The notes beneath the pieces were generated by a model, which saw only the letters and a list, made by a program, of their open reading frames with translations, ran no database searches and was not told the origin of the DNA. A program made the translations under genes and the position numbers. Positions 33,694-43,205 of a stretch of DNA of 64,000 nucleotides are shown here, in pieces (position 1 is the first letter of the stretch; each line of letters begins with the position of its first letter). The stretch comes from Enterobacter kobei. Its GTDB lineage: Bacteria; Pseudomonadota; Gammaproteobacteria; Enterobacterales; Enterobacteriaceae. Where the stretch lies: positions 1,674,001 to 1,738,000 of the forward strand of contig NZ_AP024590.1 in NCBI RefSeq assembly GCF_018323985.1. Reading direction: 5' to 3'.

Positions 33694-35796
33694 ATGCCCC
33701 GACCCATCCCCCTTGAACGCTATCGTAATATTGGTATTTCTGCCCATATCGATGCGGGGAAAACCACCACTACCGAACGTATCCTGTTTTACACCGGCGT
33801 GAGCCACAAACTGGGTGAGGTTCACGATGGCGCTGCAATTACGGACTGGATGGCGCAGGAGCAGGAGCGCGGGATCACCATTACCTCAGCGGCCGTCAGC
33901 TGTTTCTGGCCCGGCATGGATCACAGCTTTGAACCGCATCGTATCAATATTATCGACACCCCAGGGCACGTTGATTTCACGATAGAAGTGGAGCGATCCA
34001 TGCGCGTGCTTGATGGCGCGGTTATGGTCTATGACTCGGTGGGTGGTGTACAGCCGCAGTCGGAAACCGTCTGGCGGCAGGCCAATAAATACCATGTGCC
34101 GCGTCTGGCCTTTGTGAACAAAATGGATCGCCCCGGCGCAGATTTCTTCCGCGTGGTGCAGATGATGATCGACCGCCTGAAAGCGAATCCGGTGCCGATT
34201 GTGATCCCCATCGGCAGCGAAGAACACTTCAGCGGCGTGGTCGATTTGATCAAAATGCGCGCCATTGTGTGGGACGACGCCACCCAGGGCATGACCTTCA
34301 GCTATGCGCCGGTACCGGACGATTTACGGGCAACCGCGCAGCAGTGGCGGGAAAAAATGGTCTCGGCGGCGGCAGAAGCCACCGAAACCCTGATGGATCG
34401 CTATCTGGAAACCGGAGAGCTCAGCGAAGCGGAGATCATTGCCGGACTGCGCGCCCGCACGGTGGCAGGCGAGATCCAGCCGATGCTCTGCGGCAGCGCC
34501 TTTAAAAACAAAGGCGTTCAGCGAATGCTGGATGCGGTGGTCGAGCTGATGCCGTCGCCGCTGGATATTCCCGCCATTAAAGGCGTGGATGAGAAGGGCG
34601 ATACCATCGAACGTCACGCGGATGACAGTGAACCCTTCTCTGCGCTGGCGTTTAAGCTGATGACCGACCCGTATGTCGGGCAGTTGACCTTTATCCGCGT
34701 CTATTCCGGCGTGCTGAAAAAAGGCGACGCGGTGTACAACCCGGTGAAAGGCAAAAAAGAGCGTATCGGTCGCATCGTACAGATGCAGGCCAACGACCGG
34801 CTGGAAGTGGACGAGCTGCGGGCGGGCGATATCGCCGCCTGTGTCGGGCTGAAAGACGTGACCACCGGCGATACGCTGACCGATCCGGCGGCAGTGATCA
34901 CCCTGGAGCGCATGGAGTTTCCGGACCCGGTGATCTCGCTGGCCATTGAGCCGAAGACCAAAGCGGATCAGGAAAAAATGGGCATCGCGCTGCAACGACT
35001 GGCCTCGGAAGATCCGTCGTTCCGTCTGCACACCGATGAAGAATCAGGGCAGACCATTATTTCCGGCATGGGCGAGCTGCATCTGGAGATCATCGTTGAT
35101 CGCATGAAGCGCGAGTTTGGCGTCGAGGCGAACATCGGTCGTCCGCAGGTGACCTACCGTGAAACGCTGCGCAAAACGGTGAAAGAGGTGGAAGGCAAGT
35201 TCGTGCGCCAGTCCGGTGGGAAAGGCCAGTACGGGCATGTGGTGCTGACGCTGGAACCTCAGGAAGCGGGTAAAGGCTTCGCGTTTGAAGACGCCACCAA
35301 AGGCGGTGTGGTGCCGCGGGAATACATCCCGTCGGTGGAAAAAGGCATCCGTGAGGCGCTGAACAACGGTGTGCTGGCGGGTTATCCGGTGGTGGACGTA
35401 AAAGTGACGCTGACTTTTGGGTCGTACCACGACGTTGACTCCTCGGAGATGGCGTTCCGCATGGCGGCGATTTTCGGCTTCAAAGAGGGGGCGAAGCGTG
35501 CTGACCCGGCGATCCTCGAACCGATGATGCATGTCGAGGTGGAAACCCCGGAAGAGTACGCCGGTAACATCATGGGCGATCTCAGTTCCCGCCGCGGTCT
35601 GGTACAGGGTATGGAAGAGCGTTTCGGCAGCCAGATCATCCGTGCGGATGTACCGCTGGCAGAAATGTTCGGCTATGCCACCACGCTGCGCTCGATGTCA
35701 CAGGGACGGGCGACGTACAGCATGGAGTTCCATCACTATGCCGAAGCGCCACGCAACGTCGCGGAGGCGATTATCGCCAGCCGCGCGAAAGGATAA
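33694..35796 (+). CDS. fusA: Second elongation factor G (EF-G paralogue)
   Basis: A full-length 700-residue translational GTPase. The G domain has all motifs: AHIDAGKT (G1), RGITITSA (G2), DTPGHVD (G3), NKMD (G4) and GSAF (G5). Domain IV keeps the SGGKGQYGHVV loop and FGSYHDVDSSEMAF, with the tip histidine needed for translocation. Many positions differ from the usual enterobacterial EF-G (for example MVYDSVGGVQ for MVYCAVGGVQ), and no ribosomal genes or tufA are nearby, so this is a paralogue and not the str-operon copy. It has its own terminator and is divergent from an ArsR-type regulator. It may serve under stress or with inhibited EF-G; this is inference. Confidence 0.9.
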   Translation: MPRPIPLERYRNIGISAHIDAGKTTTTERILFYTGVSHKLGEVHDGAAITDWMAQEQERGITITSAAVSCFWPGMDHSFEPHRINIIDTPGHVDFTIEVERSMRVLDGAVMVYDSVGGVQPQSETVWRQANKYHVPRLAFVNKMDRPGADFFRVVQMMIDRLKANPVPIVIPIGSEEHFSGVVDLIKMRAIVWDDATQGMTFSYAPVPDDLRATAQQWREKMVSAAAEATETLMDRYLETGELSEAEIIAGLRARTVAGEIQPMLCGSAFKNKGVQRMLDAVVELMPSPLDIPAIKGVDEKGDTIERHADDSEPFSALAFKLMTDPYVGQLTFIRVYSGVLKKGDAVYNPVKGKKERIGRIVQMQANDRLEVDELRAGDIAACVGLKDVTTGDTLTDPAAVITLERMEFPDPVISLAIEPKTKADQEKMGIALQRLASEDPSFRLHTDEESGQTIISGMGELHLEIIVDRMKREFGVEANIGRPQVTYRETLRKTVKEVEGKFVRQSGGKGQYGHVVLTLEPQEAGKGFAFEDATKGGVVPREYIPSVEKGIREALNNGVLAGYPVVDVKVTLTFGSYHDVDSSEMAFRMAAIFGFKEGAKRADPAILEPMMHVEVETPEEYAGNIMGDLSSRRGLVQGMEERFGSQIIRADVPLAEMFGYATTLRSMSQGRATYSMEFHHYAEAPRNVAEAIIASRAKG

Positions 35797-35816
35797 CTCG
35801 CGTCTGCACCGAGACA

Positions 35817-35851
35817 AAACCTCACCATTATTTATGGTGGGGTTTTTTTAT
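35817..35851 (+). terminator. Rho-independent terminator of the second EF-G gene
   Basis: AAACCTCACCAT, a short loop and ATGGTGGGGTTTTTTT form a stem with a T run about 20 bases after the stop codon. Confidence 0.9.
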
Positions 35852-35953
35852 AAGTAAGATGAATTACTATTGGAACAGTCTATAAACAATTTTTAATGAA
35901 CTTATCCTAAATCAGATACTTTCAGGGAAAATCCCTATCCAAGGAATAAAAGT

Positions 35954-37837
35954 ATGGCGCTTGCCGAATATTTACGCAGCCGAAATTTTTTTGACTGTAA
36001 TCGCATACATATTTCCCCCAATATACCTCTCAAAAAAATCAATAATGCGCTGGATACCTTCAAGCTTAATTTTCCGGCGGAAGAAATAATTGTCATGTTA
36101 GACAACACGATGATGGGCAGCGGCAAGGATGGGGTGCTCATTTGCAATCAGGGCATCGTTGTTCGCGATTCGTTTGACGATCCGCGATTTTATCCTTTCT
36201 CTGTCCTTAACAATATAGCTATCGAAGGCACCAAGCTTTACTTGAATCATAAAAAAATGATTTCCTTCAGTATGCCGGATAAGAAAGAGGTGCAGCGTCT
36301 TTTTTCGCTGCTCAGCGACTGGCACTTGCACCCTGAACCGTTGCCTCATGAGGATCTATCCACCTCTGTGGAAGTGCTCGGAAAACGACAAAATCAACCA
36401 TTGGTCACGGCGTTACAACATTACCTTAACAACAAAAATATTAAAGACGTTTATTCATCACCCGCGATCCCATTAAAAAAACTGAATGCAGCTGTAGATG
36501 CCTATGGTGGCCCGCATGTCAGGGCTGAGGATGTGATTATTCTCGTTGACGATACGGCATTTGGCGGCGCAAAAGAAGGAATGCTGATCACTGAGTATTT
36601 TATTGCTGTAAAAGTCATGCTGGAGTCAGCATTTCTATTTTCTCTGCATGATATTCACCATATAGCCATTGAAAAACGCGTACTGTTTATTAATAAACGC
36701 GAGATTTGCCAGTTCGCCCTCGTTACCGAGAAAGAACTTGGCGGCATAATCAAGCTGATCAATGACAGTTTATCTGATGAATGTACGGCAGCAGAGATAA
36801 CGGCATCTCCGGCGCCGATTATGAATATCCCAGATGAGAGAGCCTTGGTTAAACCGGTTAGTGAGAATACCCTTGCACAGCAAGAGGATGTTAAGAAAAA
36901 TATTTCTGGTTATGTGTTTTCCGCTATTGATACAAATAAAGATAAAATCCTGCCTTTGCTTAAATCTAAAGGTGTAGCGTTTTCTCAGGCAGCGCTACAA
37001 GACGACAGCAATGTTGAGAAAGTCGCGAACCTTATTTATGCCTTCCTTCCGGGATTTGTTCGTTTTGCTGTTAAAGAACAGATTGTCATTAACTTCCTTC
37101 TGACGCATCGCGACAAACTCGTTATGACACTTTTTCCTGCTCATCAGGAAGAAGAAAAAGACATTACTCCTCAGGCAACGCTGTCCATTACTGAGCAACT
37201 CGATGCATTATTTCTGGACGACGAGTCTCAACGTGTAGTCGCGTCGGTGCGTAAAGTGACTCCCCATGATGCGTTACGTCTGGCTATGCAGGATCTGATA
37301 AATGAGTGTCGCGACGATGCTGATCTGCCACTGTTGGTTGGGCATTCACTAAAAATGGCTGCCGCCGTGCTCGATCATCTTGAACGTTCGCAGAAAGTGC
37401 ACACTGAGGCTGGCGGTGAAGAAATTATTTTCGCTTTGGTCATTATGCAGGCTTTTTCGTATCACAAATTACCCGCTTTTATGATTGAAGATGATGAGGA
37501 AAACACGCTGGCAACGCTCTATATCATGGGCATGATGATGATCCTCGAGAATTTTGCGAAATACCTTGGAGAAGCTACCGATCCGGAGGAAGCGATGACG
37601 TTATCCTTCGCACTAATGAAGTGTGCTTCGAAAGATCAATTAAACCAAATGATCAGGAATATTATTGAGGGCGGGACTACGTTCACCTCGTCAACGATTT
37701 TTACTCCTGAAGATATTTTGTTGCTGCTGCGTAAAGCCAACCAGTCGGCTGAAGCCTGGAGCGAAAAGTTGGTCGCGGCCTGGCTTCAGGATGAACTGGC
37801 TATCCAGCGCAAATGGGGCGATCTTTTTGTCCGTTAA
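35954..37837 (+). CDS. Uncharacterised 627-residue protein with a duplicated N-terminal domain
   Basis: I do not recognise a named family. The N-terminal 270 residues are a tandem repeat of a domain of about 110 residues. IPLKKIN at residue 24 matches IPLKKLN at 172, and LDNTMMGSGKDGVLI at 49 matches VDDTAFGGAKEGMLI at 198, both about 148 residues apart. Each copy then has a strand-rich part ending in an IAIE ... LYLNHKK / LFINKRE motif. The D-x-T-x-x-G-x-x-[KD]-G pattern is like bacterial PH-like domains, but this is only an impression. Residues 300-627 are mainly helical, without membrane segments or a catalytic motif I can name. The protein looks cytosolic. It is a single-gene unit with low GC, ending before a hairpin. 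Confidence 0.8.
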   Translation: MALAEYLRSRNFFDCNRIHISPNIPLKKINNALDTFKLNFPAEEIIVMLDNTMMGSGKDGVLICNQGIVVRDSFDDPRFYPFSVLNNIAIEGTKLYLNHKKMISFSMPDKKEVQRLFSLLSDWHLHPEPLPHEDLSTSVEVLGKRQNQPLVTALQHYLNNKNIKDVYSSPAIPLKKLNAAVDAYGGPHVRAEDVIILVDDTAFGGAKEGMLITEYFIAVKVMLESAFLFSLHDIHHIAIEKRVLFINKREICQFALVTEKELGGIIKLINDSLSDECTAAEITASPAPIMNIPDERALVKPVSENTLAQQEDVKKNISGYVFSAIDTNKDKILPLLKSKGVAFSQAALQDDSNVEKVANLIYAFLPGFVRFAVKEQIVINFLLTHRDKLVMTLFPAHQEEEKDITPQATLSITEQLDALFLDDESQRVVASVRKVTPHDALRLAMQDLINECRDDADLPLLVGHSLKMAAAVLDHLERSQKVHTEAGGEEIIFALVIMQAFSYHKLPAFMIEDDEENTLATLYIMGMMMILENFAKYLGEATDPEEAMTLSFALMKCASKDQLNQMIRNIIEGGTTFTSSTIFTPEDILLLLRKANQSAEAWSEKLVAAWLQDELAIQRKWGDLFVR

Positions 37838-38187
37838 ATCATAATGGATTGTGACCCCGTCAGAACTGTGTATGGCGGGGTCACCGCCATCCTCCGCTTT
37901 TTCTCAGCACACTTACAAGTGATCGCCGCCGCAAATTTGCACCATCCGGGTGCGCAGCCTCCTCATGCCCCAGCTATGTTTAAATTTCTGGACGGTCCGG
38001 ACACCGCGTTTCCCAGCCAGCCACGTGATGGCCATTATTTCCCCGTAACTCCATTAATCAGGCCTGATTTTTGCTTAACAGAAAGCAGCCGCTTGCGGCG
38101 CGTCCGATTACCTGAGGTTTGCGAAAGTCAGAGATTTCTCCCGCGCCACCGTGGCGTCTGGTTTTAAACCGTGCTGAGGAATACCGA
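37838..38187. other. Intergenic region with a hairpin (37851-37884), upstream of the ABC importer
   Basis: It begins with GTGACCCCG ... CGGGGTCAC (37851-37884), a strong stem 14 bases after the preceding stop; it has no clean T run but is placed as a terminator. The remaining 300 bases have no supported gene and should contain the promoter of the binding-protein gene. I could not assign promoter boxes. Confidence 0.6.
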
Positions 38188-39303
38188 ATGTCTTTGAAAA
38201 TGACCAAGTTATCGCTCCAGATTGCTGTTGCCGGAACCTTCTGTACTGCCTTTTTTGCCCAGGCCGATGTAACGATTGGCGTCGCCGGGCCTTTCACTGG
38301 CCCGAATGCCACCTATGGCGCCCAGTACTGGAAAGGCGCGTCGCAGGCCGTGGCGGATATCAACGCCGCGGGAGGTATCAAAGGCGAGAAAATCGTACTG
38401 GTGCAGGGGGATGACGCCTGCGAACCCAAACAGGCGGTGGCCGTGGCGAACCGGCTGGTGGACGAATCTAAAGTCTCTGCCGTGGTCGGCCATTTCTGTT
38501 CATCTTCCACCATGCCTGCTTCTGAGGTGTACGACGAGGCGGGCGTGCTCACCATCACGCCAGGCTCCACCAACCCGTTGATCACCGAGCGCGGCATGAA
38601 AAGTATGTTCCGCATGTGCGGCCGTGACGACCAGCAGGGCGTAGTGGCGGCTAACTACATGCTGGACGTACTGAAAGCGAAGAAAATCGCCATCATTCAC
38701 GATAAAGACACCTACGGCCAGGGGCTGGCGGATGCCACCAAAGCCGCGCTGGCAAAACGCGGCACCAAAGAAGTACTGTACGAAGGGCTGTCGCGTGGCG
38801 AAAAAGACTTTAACGCGCTGGTCACCAAAATCGGCGCGCTGAAACCGGACGTCGTCTACTTTGGCGGCTGCCATCCGGAAGCCGGACCGCTGGTGCGCCA
38901 GATGCGGGAGCAGGGCGTGACGGCGAAATTCTTCTCCGGCGACTGCGTGGTGACAGAAGAGATGGTGACCGCCGCGGGCGGCGCGCAGTACACCAATGGC
39001 GTGCTGATGACCTTTGGCAACGATCCGCGCACTATCCCGGCGGGCAAAGCAGTGATCGAGAAATTCCGCGCCGGTGGTTTTGAACCGGAAGGCTACACCC
39101 TCTATGCCTATGCTTCGATTCAGGCCATTGCCGCCGCCTATAACGGCGCGGGTAAAGACAATGAAAAAGCGAGCGAATGGCTGAAAAGCCACGACGTTGA
39201 GACCGTGATGGGCGCGAAATCCTGGGACGGCAAAGGCGATCTGAAAGTCTCTGACTATGTGGTTTATCAGTGGGATGACAAAGGCAAATACCATCAGCTC
39301 TGA
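38188..39303 (+). CDS. LIV-type ABC importer, periplasmic substrate-binding protein
   Basis: A 371-residue family 4 (LivJ/LivK-type) solute-binding protein. A signal peptide ends near AQA at residue 30, and the mature protein starts DVTIGVAGPFTGPNATYGAQYWKG. The cysteine pair (DACEPKQA and later HFCSSST) and the VVGHFCSSSTMPASEVY ligand region are typical of LivJ-like proteins. The ATG at 38188 has GAGGA eight bases upstream. It is the first gene of a five-gene importer followed by padC. The family also binds aromatic acids, urea and amides, so leucine is not proven as the ligand. Confidence 0.88.
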   Translation: MSLKMTKLSLQIAVAGTFCTAFFAQADVTIGVAGPFTGPNATYGAQYWKGASQAVADINAAGGIKGEKIVLVQGDDACEPKQAVAVANRLVDESKVSAVVGHFCSSSTMPASEVYDEAGVLTITPGSTNPLITERGMKSMFRMCGRDDQQGVVAANYMLDVLKAKKIAIIHDKDTYGQGLADATKAALAKRGTKEVLYEGLSRGEKDFNALVTKIGALKPDVVYFGGCHPEAGPLVRQMREQGVTAKFFSGDCVVTEEMVTAAGGAQYTNGVLMTFGNDPRTIPAGKAVIEKFRAGGFEPEGYTLYAYASIQAIAAAYNGAGKDNEKASEWLKSHDVETVMGAKSWDGKGDLKVSDYVVYQWDDKGKYHQL

Positions 39304-39328
39304 GACGGGCAACCGGTACTGACTTCCT

Positions 39329-39346
39329 GCTCCCCTGCGGGGGAGC
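39329..39346 (+). promoter_or_regulatory. Intra-operon hairpin after the binding-protein gene
   Basis: GCTCCCC, loop TGC and GGGGGAGC form a strong stem between the binding-protein and permease genes, with no T run. Such hairpins often stabilise the upstream mRNA, so that more binding protein than membrane components is made. Confidence 0.65.
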
Positions 39347-39376
39347 ACATCACACTGACATAGCGGGACGGTGTAA

Positions 39377-40291
39377 ATGGATGCTTTTTTCTTGCAACAG
39401 CTGATTAACGGCCTGACGCTGGGCGCGGTCTATGGCCTGATCGCCATTGGGTACACCATGGTGTACGGCATTATCGGCATGATCAATTTCGCCCATGGCG
39501 AAGTCTATATGATCTCGGCTTATCTCTGCGCCATCGGCCTTGGGCTGCTCTCCTTCTTTGGTATTCACTCTTTTCCGCTGCTGATCTTCTGCACGCTCAT
39601 TTTCACCATTGTGGTCACCGGCGTGTACGGCTGGGTGATCGAACGCATTGCCTACCGCCCGTTGCGTAACTCCACACGACTGGCACCGCTGATTTCCGCA
39701 ATCGGTATGTCGCTGATTTTGCAGAACTACGTGCAGATCAGCCAGGGGCCAAACCAGCAGGGCATTCCGACGCTGATGAGCGGCGTACTGCGCCTCGATG
39801 TCGGCGACGGCATCGTGCAGATCACCTGGACGAAAGTCTTTATCCTGCTGGCGGCGCTGATCGGCATGGCGCTGCTCACCTGGATCATTCAGTTCACCCG
39901 CCTCGGGCGCATCTGCCGCGCCACGCAGCAGGATCGGCGTATGGCCTCTATTCTGGGCATCAATACCGACCGGGTGATCTCGCTGGTGTTCGTGATGGGC
40001 GCGGCGATGGCCGGGCTGGCCGGAGTGCTGGTGACCATGAACTACGGCACCTTTGATTTCTACGCCGGATTTATTATCGGCATCAAAGCCTTCACCGCCG
40101 CCGTGCTGGGCGGCATCGGATCGCTGCCAGGGGCGATGCTGGGCGGGCTGCTGTTAGGCATTGCCGAAGCGCAGTTCGCCGGGCTGGTTAACTCCGATTA
40201 CAAAGACGTATTTTCGTTTGCCCTGCTGGTGGTCATTTTGATCTTTCGCCCTCAGGGGCTGCTGGGACGTCCAATGGTCGCGAAGGTGTGA
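39377..40291 (+). CDS. LIV-type ABC importer permease, LivH-like
   Basis: An inner-membrane permease of 304 residues with about eight membrane segments. It has the family start FLQQLINGLTLGAVYGLIAIGYTMVYGIIGMINFAHGEVYMI, and the conserved cytoplasmic loop RATQQDRRMASILGINTDRVI that docks on the ATPases. It forms the pore with the LivM-like protein encoded ten bases downstream. It follows the binding-protein gene after a 73 base spacer that contains a hairpin. Confidence 0.92.
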   Translation: MDAFFLQQLINGLTLGAVYGLIAIGYTMVYGIIGMINFAHGEVYMISAYLCAIGLGLLSFFGIHSFPLLIFCTLIFTIVVTGVYGWVIERIAYRPLRNSTRLAPLISAIGMSLILQNYVQISQGPNQQGIPTLMSGVLRLDVGDGIVQITWTKVFILLAALIGMALLTWIIQFTRLGRICRATQQDRRMASILGINTDRVISLVFVMGAAMAGLAGVLVTMNYGTFDFYAGFIIGIKAFTAAVLGGIGSLPGAMLGGLLLGIAEAQFAGLVNSDYKDVFSFALLVVILIFRPQGLLGRPMVAKV

Positions 40292-40301
40292 GGGATAAAC
40301 G

Positions 40302-41588
40302 ATGACAGAAGCAGTAAGCAAACCGGCGCTTGATGTGAAAAAGTGCCTGCTGGAGACGATCTTTGCCGGGCTGTGCGCGCTGGTGGTGTTCGGCCCCATC
40401 GTCGGCGTGGTGCTCAAAGGCTACAGCTTTACCCTCGAGCCGCTGCGCGTGGCCTGGCTGGTGCTGGCGGTAATGGCCGGACGACTGGTGCTGAGCCTCG
40501 CGCTGCAAACCCCGGCGGGGCGCAGGTTCGCCGGGCGTTTTGAAAGCGCCGATGATGGTGTCTACGTGCGGCCGGTGGGCTACCGGTCGCGGTTGCGCTG
40601 GATCATTCCGCTGATCCTGGTGCTGGCGTTTCTGTTCCCCTTCGTGGCGACCAAATATTTCCTCACGGTGGCGATCCTCGGGCTGATCTACGTGCTGCTC
40701 GGCCTTGGGCTGAATATCGTGGTCGGTCTGGCGGGCCTGCTGGACCTGGGCTACGTGGCGTTTTACGCCATTGGCGCTTACGGGCTGGCGCTGGGGTATC
40801 AGTATCTGGGGCTGGGATTCTGGGCGATGCTGCCGATTGGCGCGATCATGGCGGCGCTGGCCGGAGCGTTGCTCGGCTTTCCGGTACTGCGTATGCACGG
40901 CGACTACCTGGCGATTGTGACGCTCGGCTTCGGGGAGATCATCCGCCTGGTGCTGAACAACTGGCTGAGCTTTACCGGCGGGCCAAACGGCGTCTCGGTC
41001 CCGGCACCCACGTTTCTGGGGCTGGAGTTCGGGCGTCGCGCCAAAGAGGGCGGCATCCCTTTCCATGAGTTTTTTGGCCTCAGCTACAACCCGAACATGA
41101 AGTTCATTTTCATTTACGCAGTGCTGATCCTGGTGGTGCTGCTGGTACTGTTTATCAAACACCGCCTGACGAAAATGCCCATTGGCCGCGCCTGGGAAGC
41201 GCTGCGGGAAGATGAGATCGCCTGCCGTTCGTTGGGGTTAAATCACGTGCTGGTAAAATTGTCGGCCTTTATGCTCGGCGCCTCCACCGCCGGCATCGCC
41301 GGGGTTTTTTTCGCCACCTATCAGGGCTTTGTCAATCCGACGTCGTTCACCTTTTTCGAGTCCGCGCTCATTCTGGCGATTGTGGTGCTGGGCGGGATGG
41401 GATCGACGCTCGGCGTGGTGCTGGCGGCCTTTGTGCTGACCGTCGCGCCGGAGTTGCTGCGTGACTTCGCCCAGTACCGCGTACTGCTGTTTGGCGTGCT
41501 GATGGTGGTGATGATGATCTGGCGTCCCCGTGGACTGGTCCGCACCAGCCGCGCCGGTTTTGCCATTCGCAAAGGAGTCGCGCCATGA
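40302..41588 (+). CDS. LIV-type ABC importer permease, LivM-like
   Basis: The second pore subunit, 428 residues, as long as E. coli LivM (425). An N-terminal extension with two membrane segments precedes the core of about eight. The core begins VLLGLGLNIVVGLAGLLDLGYVAFYAIGAY and has the coupling loop GRAWEALREDEIACRSLGLN near residue 297. The 3' end overlaps the first ATPase gene by four bases. Confidence 0.92.
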   Translation: MTEAVSKPALDVKKCLLETIFAGLCALVVFGPIVGVVLKGYSFTLEPLRVAWLVLAVMAGRLVLSLALQTPAGRRFAGRFESADDGVYVRPVGYRSRLRWIIPLILVLAFLFPFVATKYFLTVAILGLIYVLLGLGLNIVVGLAGLLDLGYVAFYAIGAYGLALGYQYLGLGFWAMLPIGAIMAALAGALLGFPVLRMHGDYLAIVTLGFGEIIRLVLNNWLSFTGGPNGVSVPAPTFLGLEFGRRAKEGGIPFHEFFGLSYNPNMKFIFIYAVLILVVLLVLFIKHRLTKMPIGRAWEALREDEIACRSLGLNHVLVKLSAFMLGASTAGIAGVFFATYQGFVNPTSFTFFESALILAIVVLGGMGSTLGVVLAAFVLTVAPELLRDFAQYRVLLFGVLMVVMMIWRPRGLVRTSRAGFAIRKGVAP

Positions 41589-42460
41589 GTGACAGCATTC
41601 TGCGCGTCGAACATCTGATGATGCACTTTGGCGGCATCAAAGCGCTGAACGACGTCAATCTGGATGTTGAACGCGGCTCTATCACCGCGCTGATTGGTCC
41701 GAACGGCGCGGGCAAAACGACGGTATTTAACTGTCTGACCGGTTTTTATCAGGCTTCCGGCGGAGCGATCCTCTTTTCTACACGGCGTAAAACCACCGAC
41801 GTGATCCAGGTGCTGGGGCAAAAAATTCAGTTTCAGGATGTGGTGAAACCCCGACGGCTGGGATCGCGCATCTGGTACAAAATGTTTGGCGGCACGCACC
41901 TCGTCAACCGCGCCGGTCTGGCGCGCACCTTCCAGAATATCCGTCTGTTTCGGGAAATGTCGGTGATCGAAAACCTGCTGGTGGCGCAGCACATGCAGGT
42001 CAACCGCAACCTTGTCGCCGGCATTTTCAACACGCCCGCCTACCGCAAAGCCGAAGAGCAGGCGCTGGATCGCGCATTTTACTGGCTGGAGGTGGTGAAT
42101 CTGGTTGACTGCACCAACCGTCTGGCGGGCACCCTCTCTTACGGACAGCAACGCAGGCTGGAGATCGCCCGCGCCATGTGCACCGGGCCGGAGATGATCT
42201 GCCTCGACGAACCGGCGGCGGGGCTGAATCCGGTGGAAACCGAGGCCCTGAGCAATATCGTGCGCGTTCTGCGCGAGCGCCACGGCGTGACGGTACTGTT
42301 AATTGAGCATGACATGAGCATGGTGATGGAGATCTCCGATCACGTCATCGTGCTCGACCACGGGGATGTGATCGCCCGCGGCAAACCGGCGGAGATCCAG
42401 CATAACCCCAGCGTCATTGCCGCCTATCTGGGCGCAGAAGAAGAGGAGATCGCCGGATGA
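41585..42460 (+). CDS. LIV-type ABC importer ATPase, LivG-like
   Basis: A 291-residue ATP-binding subunit with Walker A GPNGAGKT, signature LSYGQQRRLEIARA, Walker B MICLDEPAAGLN and the switch histidine in LLIEHDMSMVM. It is about 35 residues longer than E. coli LivG. The extra part lies between Walker A and the LARTFQN Q-loop (about residues 60-105), where RRKTTDVIQVLGQKIQFQD and neighbouring residues have no counterpart in LivG. The gene overlaps both neighbours by four bases. The insertion suggests a transporter branch other than the standard leucine system. Confidence 0.9.
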   Translation: MSDSILRVEHLMMHFGGIKALNDVNLDVERGSITALIGPNGAGKTTVFNCLTGFYQASGGAILFSTRRKTTDVIQVLGQKIQFQDVVKPRRLGSRIWYKMFGGTHLVNRAGLARTFQNIRLFREMSVIENLLVAQHMQVNRNLVAGIFNTPAYRKAEEQALDRAFYWLEVVNLVDCTNRLAGTLSYGQQRRLEIARAMCTGPEMICLDEPAAGLNPVETEALSNIVRVLRERHGVTVLLIEHDMSMVMEISDHVIVLDHGDVIARGKPAEIQHNPSVIAAYLGAEEEEIAG

Positions 42461-43170
42461 CGCCGATGCTGGAATTTCGCGAGGTGGACGTATTTTATGG
42501 CCCTATCCAGGCGCTGAAGGGCATTTCCCTGACGGTCAACGAAGGAGAAACTGTGTCGCTGATTGGTGCTAACGGTGCGGGAAAATCGACGCTGTTAATG
42601 TCGATTTTCGGTCAGCCGCGCATCGCGGGCGGGCAGATTTTGTTTCGTGGCGAGGATATCAGCCGGCGCTCCACGCATTTTATCGCCAGTAACGGTATCG
42701 CCCAGGCTCCGGAAGGGCGACGCATTTTTCCGGATATGACGGTGGAAGAGAACCTGCTGATGGGGACCATCGCCATCGGCGACCGCTATCAGAAAGAGGA
42801 CAAAGCCCGCATGTATGCGCTGTTTCCACGTCTGGAAGAGCGCCGCAGCCAGCGGGCGATGACCCTGTCCGGCGGCGAACAGCAGATGCTGGCGATCGCC
42901 CGCGCGCTGATGAGTCGCCCGAAACTCTTATTGCTGGACGAGCCGAGTCTTGGGCTGGCCCCCATCGTGGTAAAACAGATTTTTCAGATCCTGCGCGAGC
43001 TAACGCAGCAGGGCATGACGCTGTTCCTCGTCGAGCAGAACGCCAACCATGCGCTAAAGTTATCAGACCGCGCCTATGTAATGGTCAACGGTGAGATCCG
43101 CCTCAGCGGCACCGGTCAGGCGCTGCTGGTGGATCCGGACGTGCGTAAGGCCTATCTGGGCGGGGTATAG
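42457..43170 (+). CDS. LIV-type ABC importer ATPase, LivF-like
   Basis: The second ATP-binding subunit, 237 residues. Walker A is GANGAGKSTL, the Q-loop is near IAQAPEGRRIFPDMTVEENLLMG, the signature is LSGGEQQMLAIARA and Walker B is LLLLDEPSLGLAP. It pairs with the LivG-like subunit under the two permeases. It is the last transport gene; padC starts 35 bases after its stop in the same direction. Confidence 0.92.
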   Translation: MTPMLEFREVDVFYGPIQALKGISLTVNEGETVSLIGANGAGKSTLLMSIFGQPRIAGGQILFRGEDISRRSTHFIASNGIAQAPEGRRIFPDMTVEENLLMGTIAIGDRYQKEDKARMYALFPRLEERRSQRAMTLSGGEQQMLAIARALMSRPKLLLLDEPSLGLAPIVVKQIFQILRELTQQGMTLFLVEQNANHALKLSDRAYVMVNGEIRLSGTGQALLVDPDVRKAYLGGV

Positions 43171-43205
43171 AGGTTTAACGTTCATTCACGTGATAAGGAC
43201 TAACC

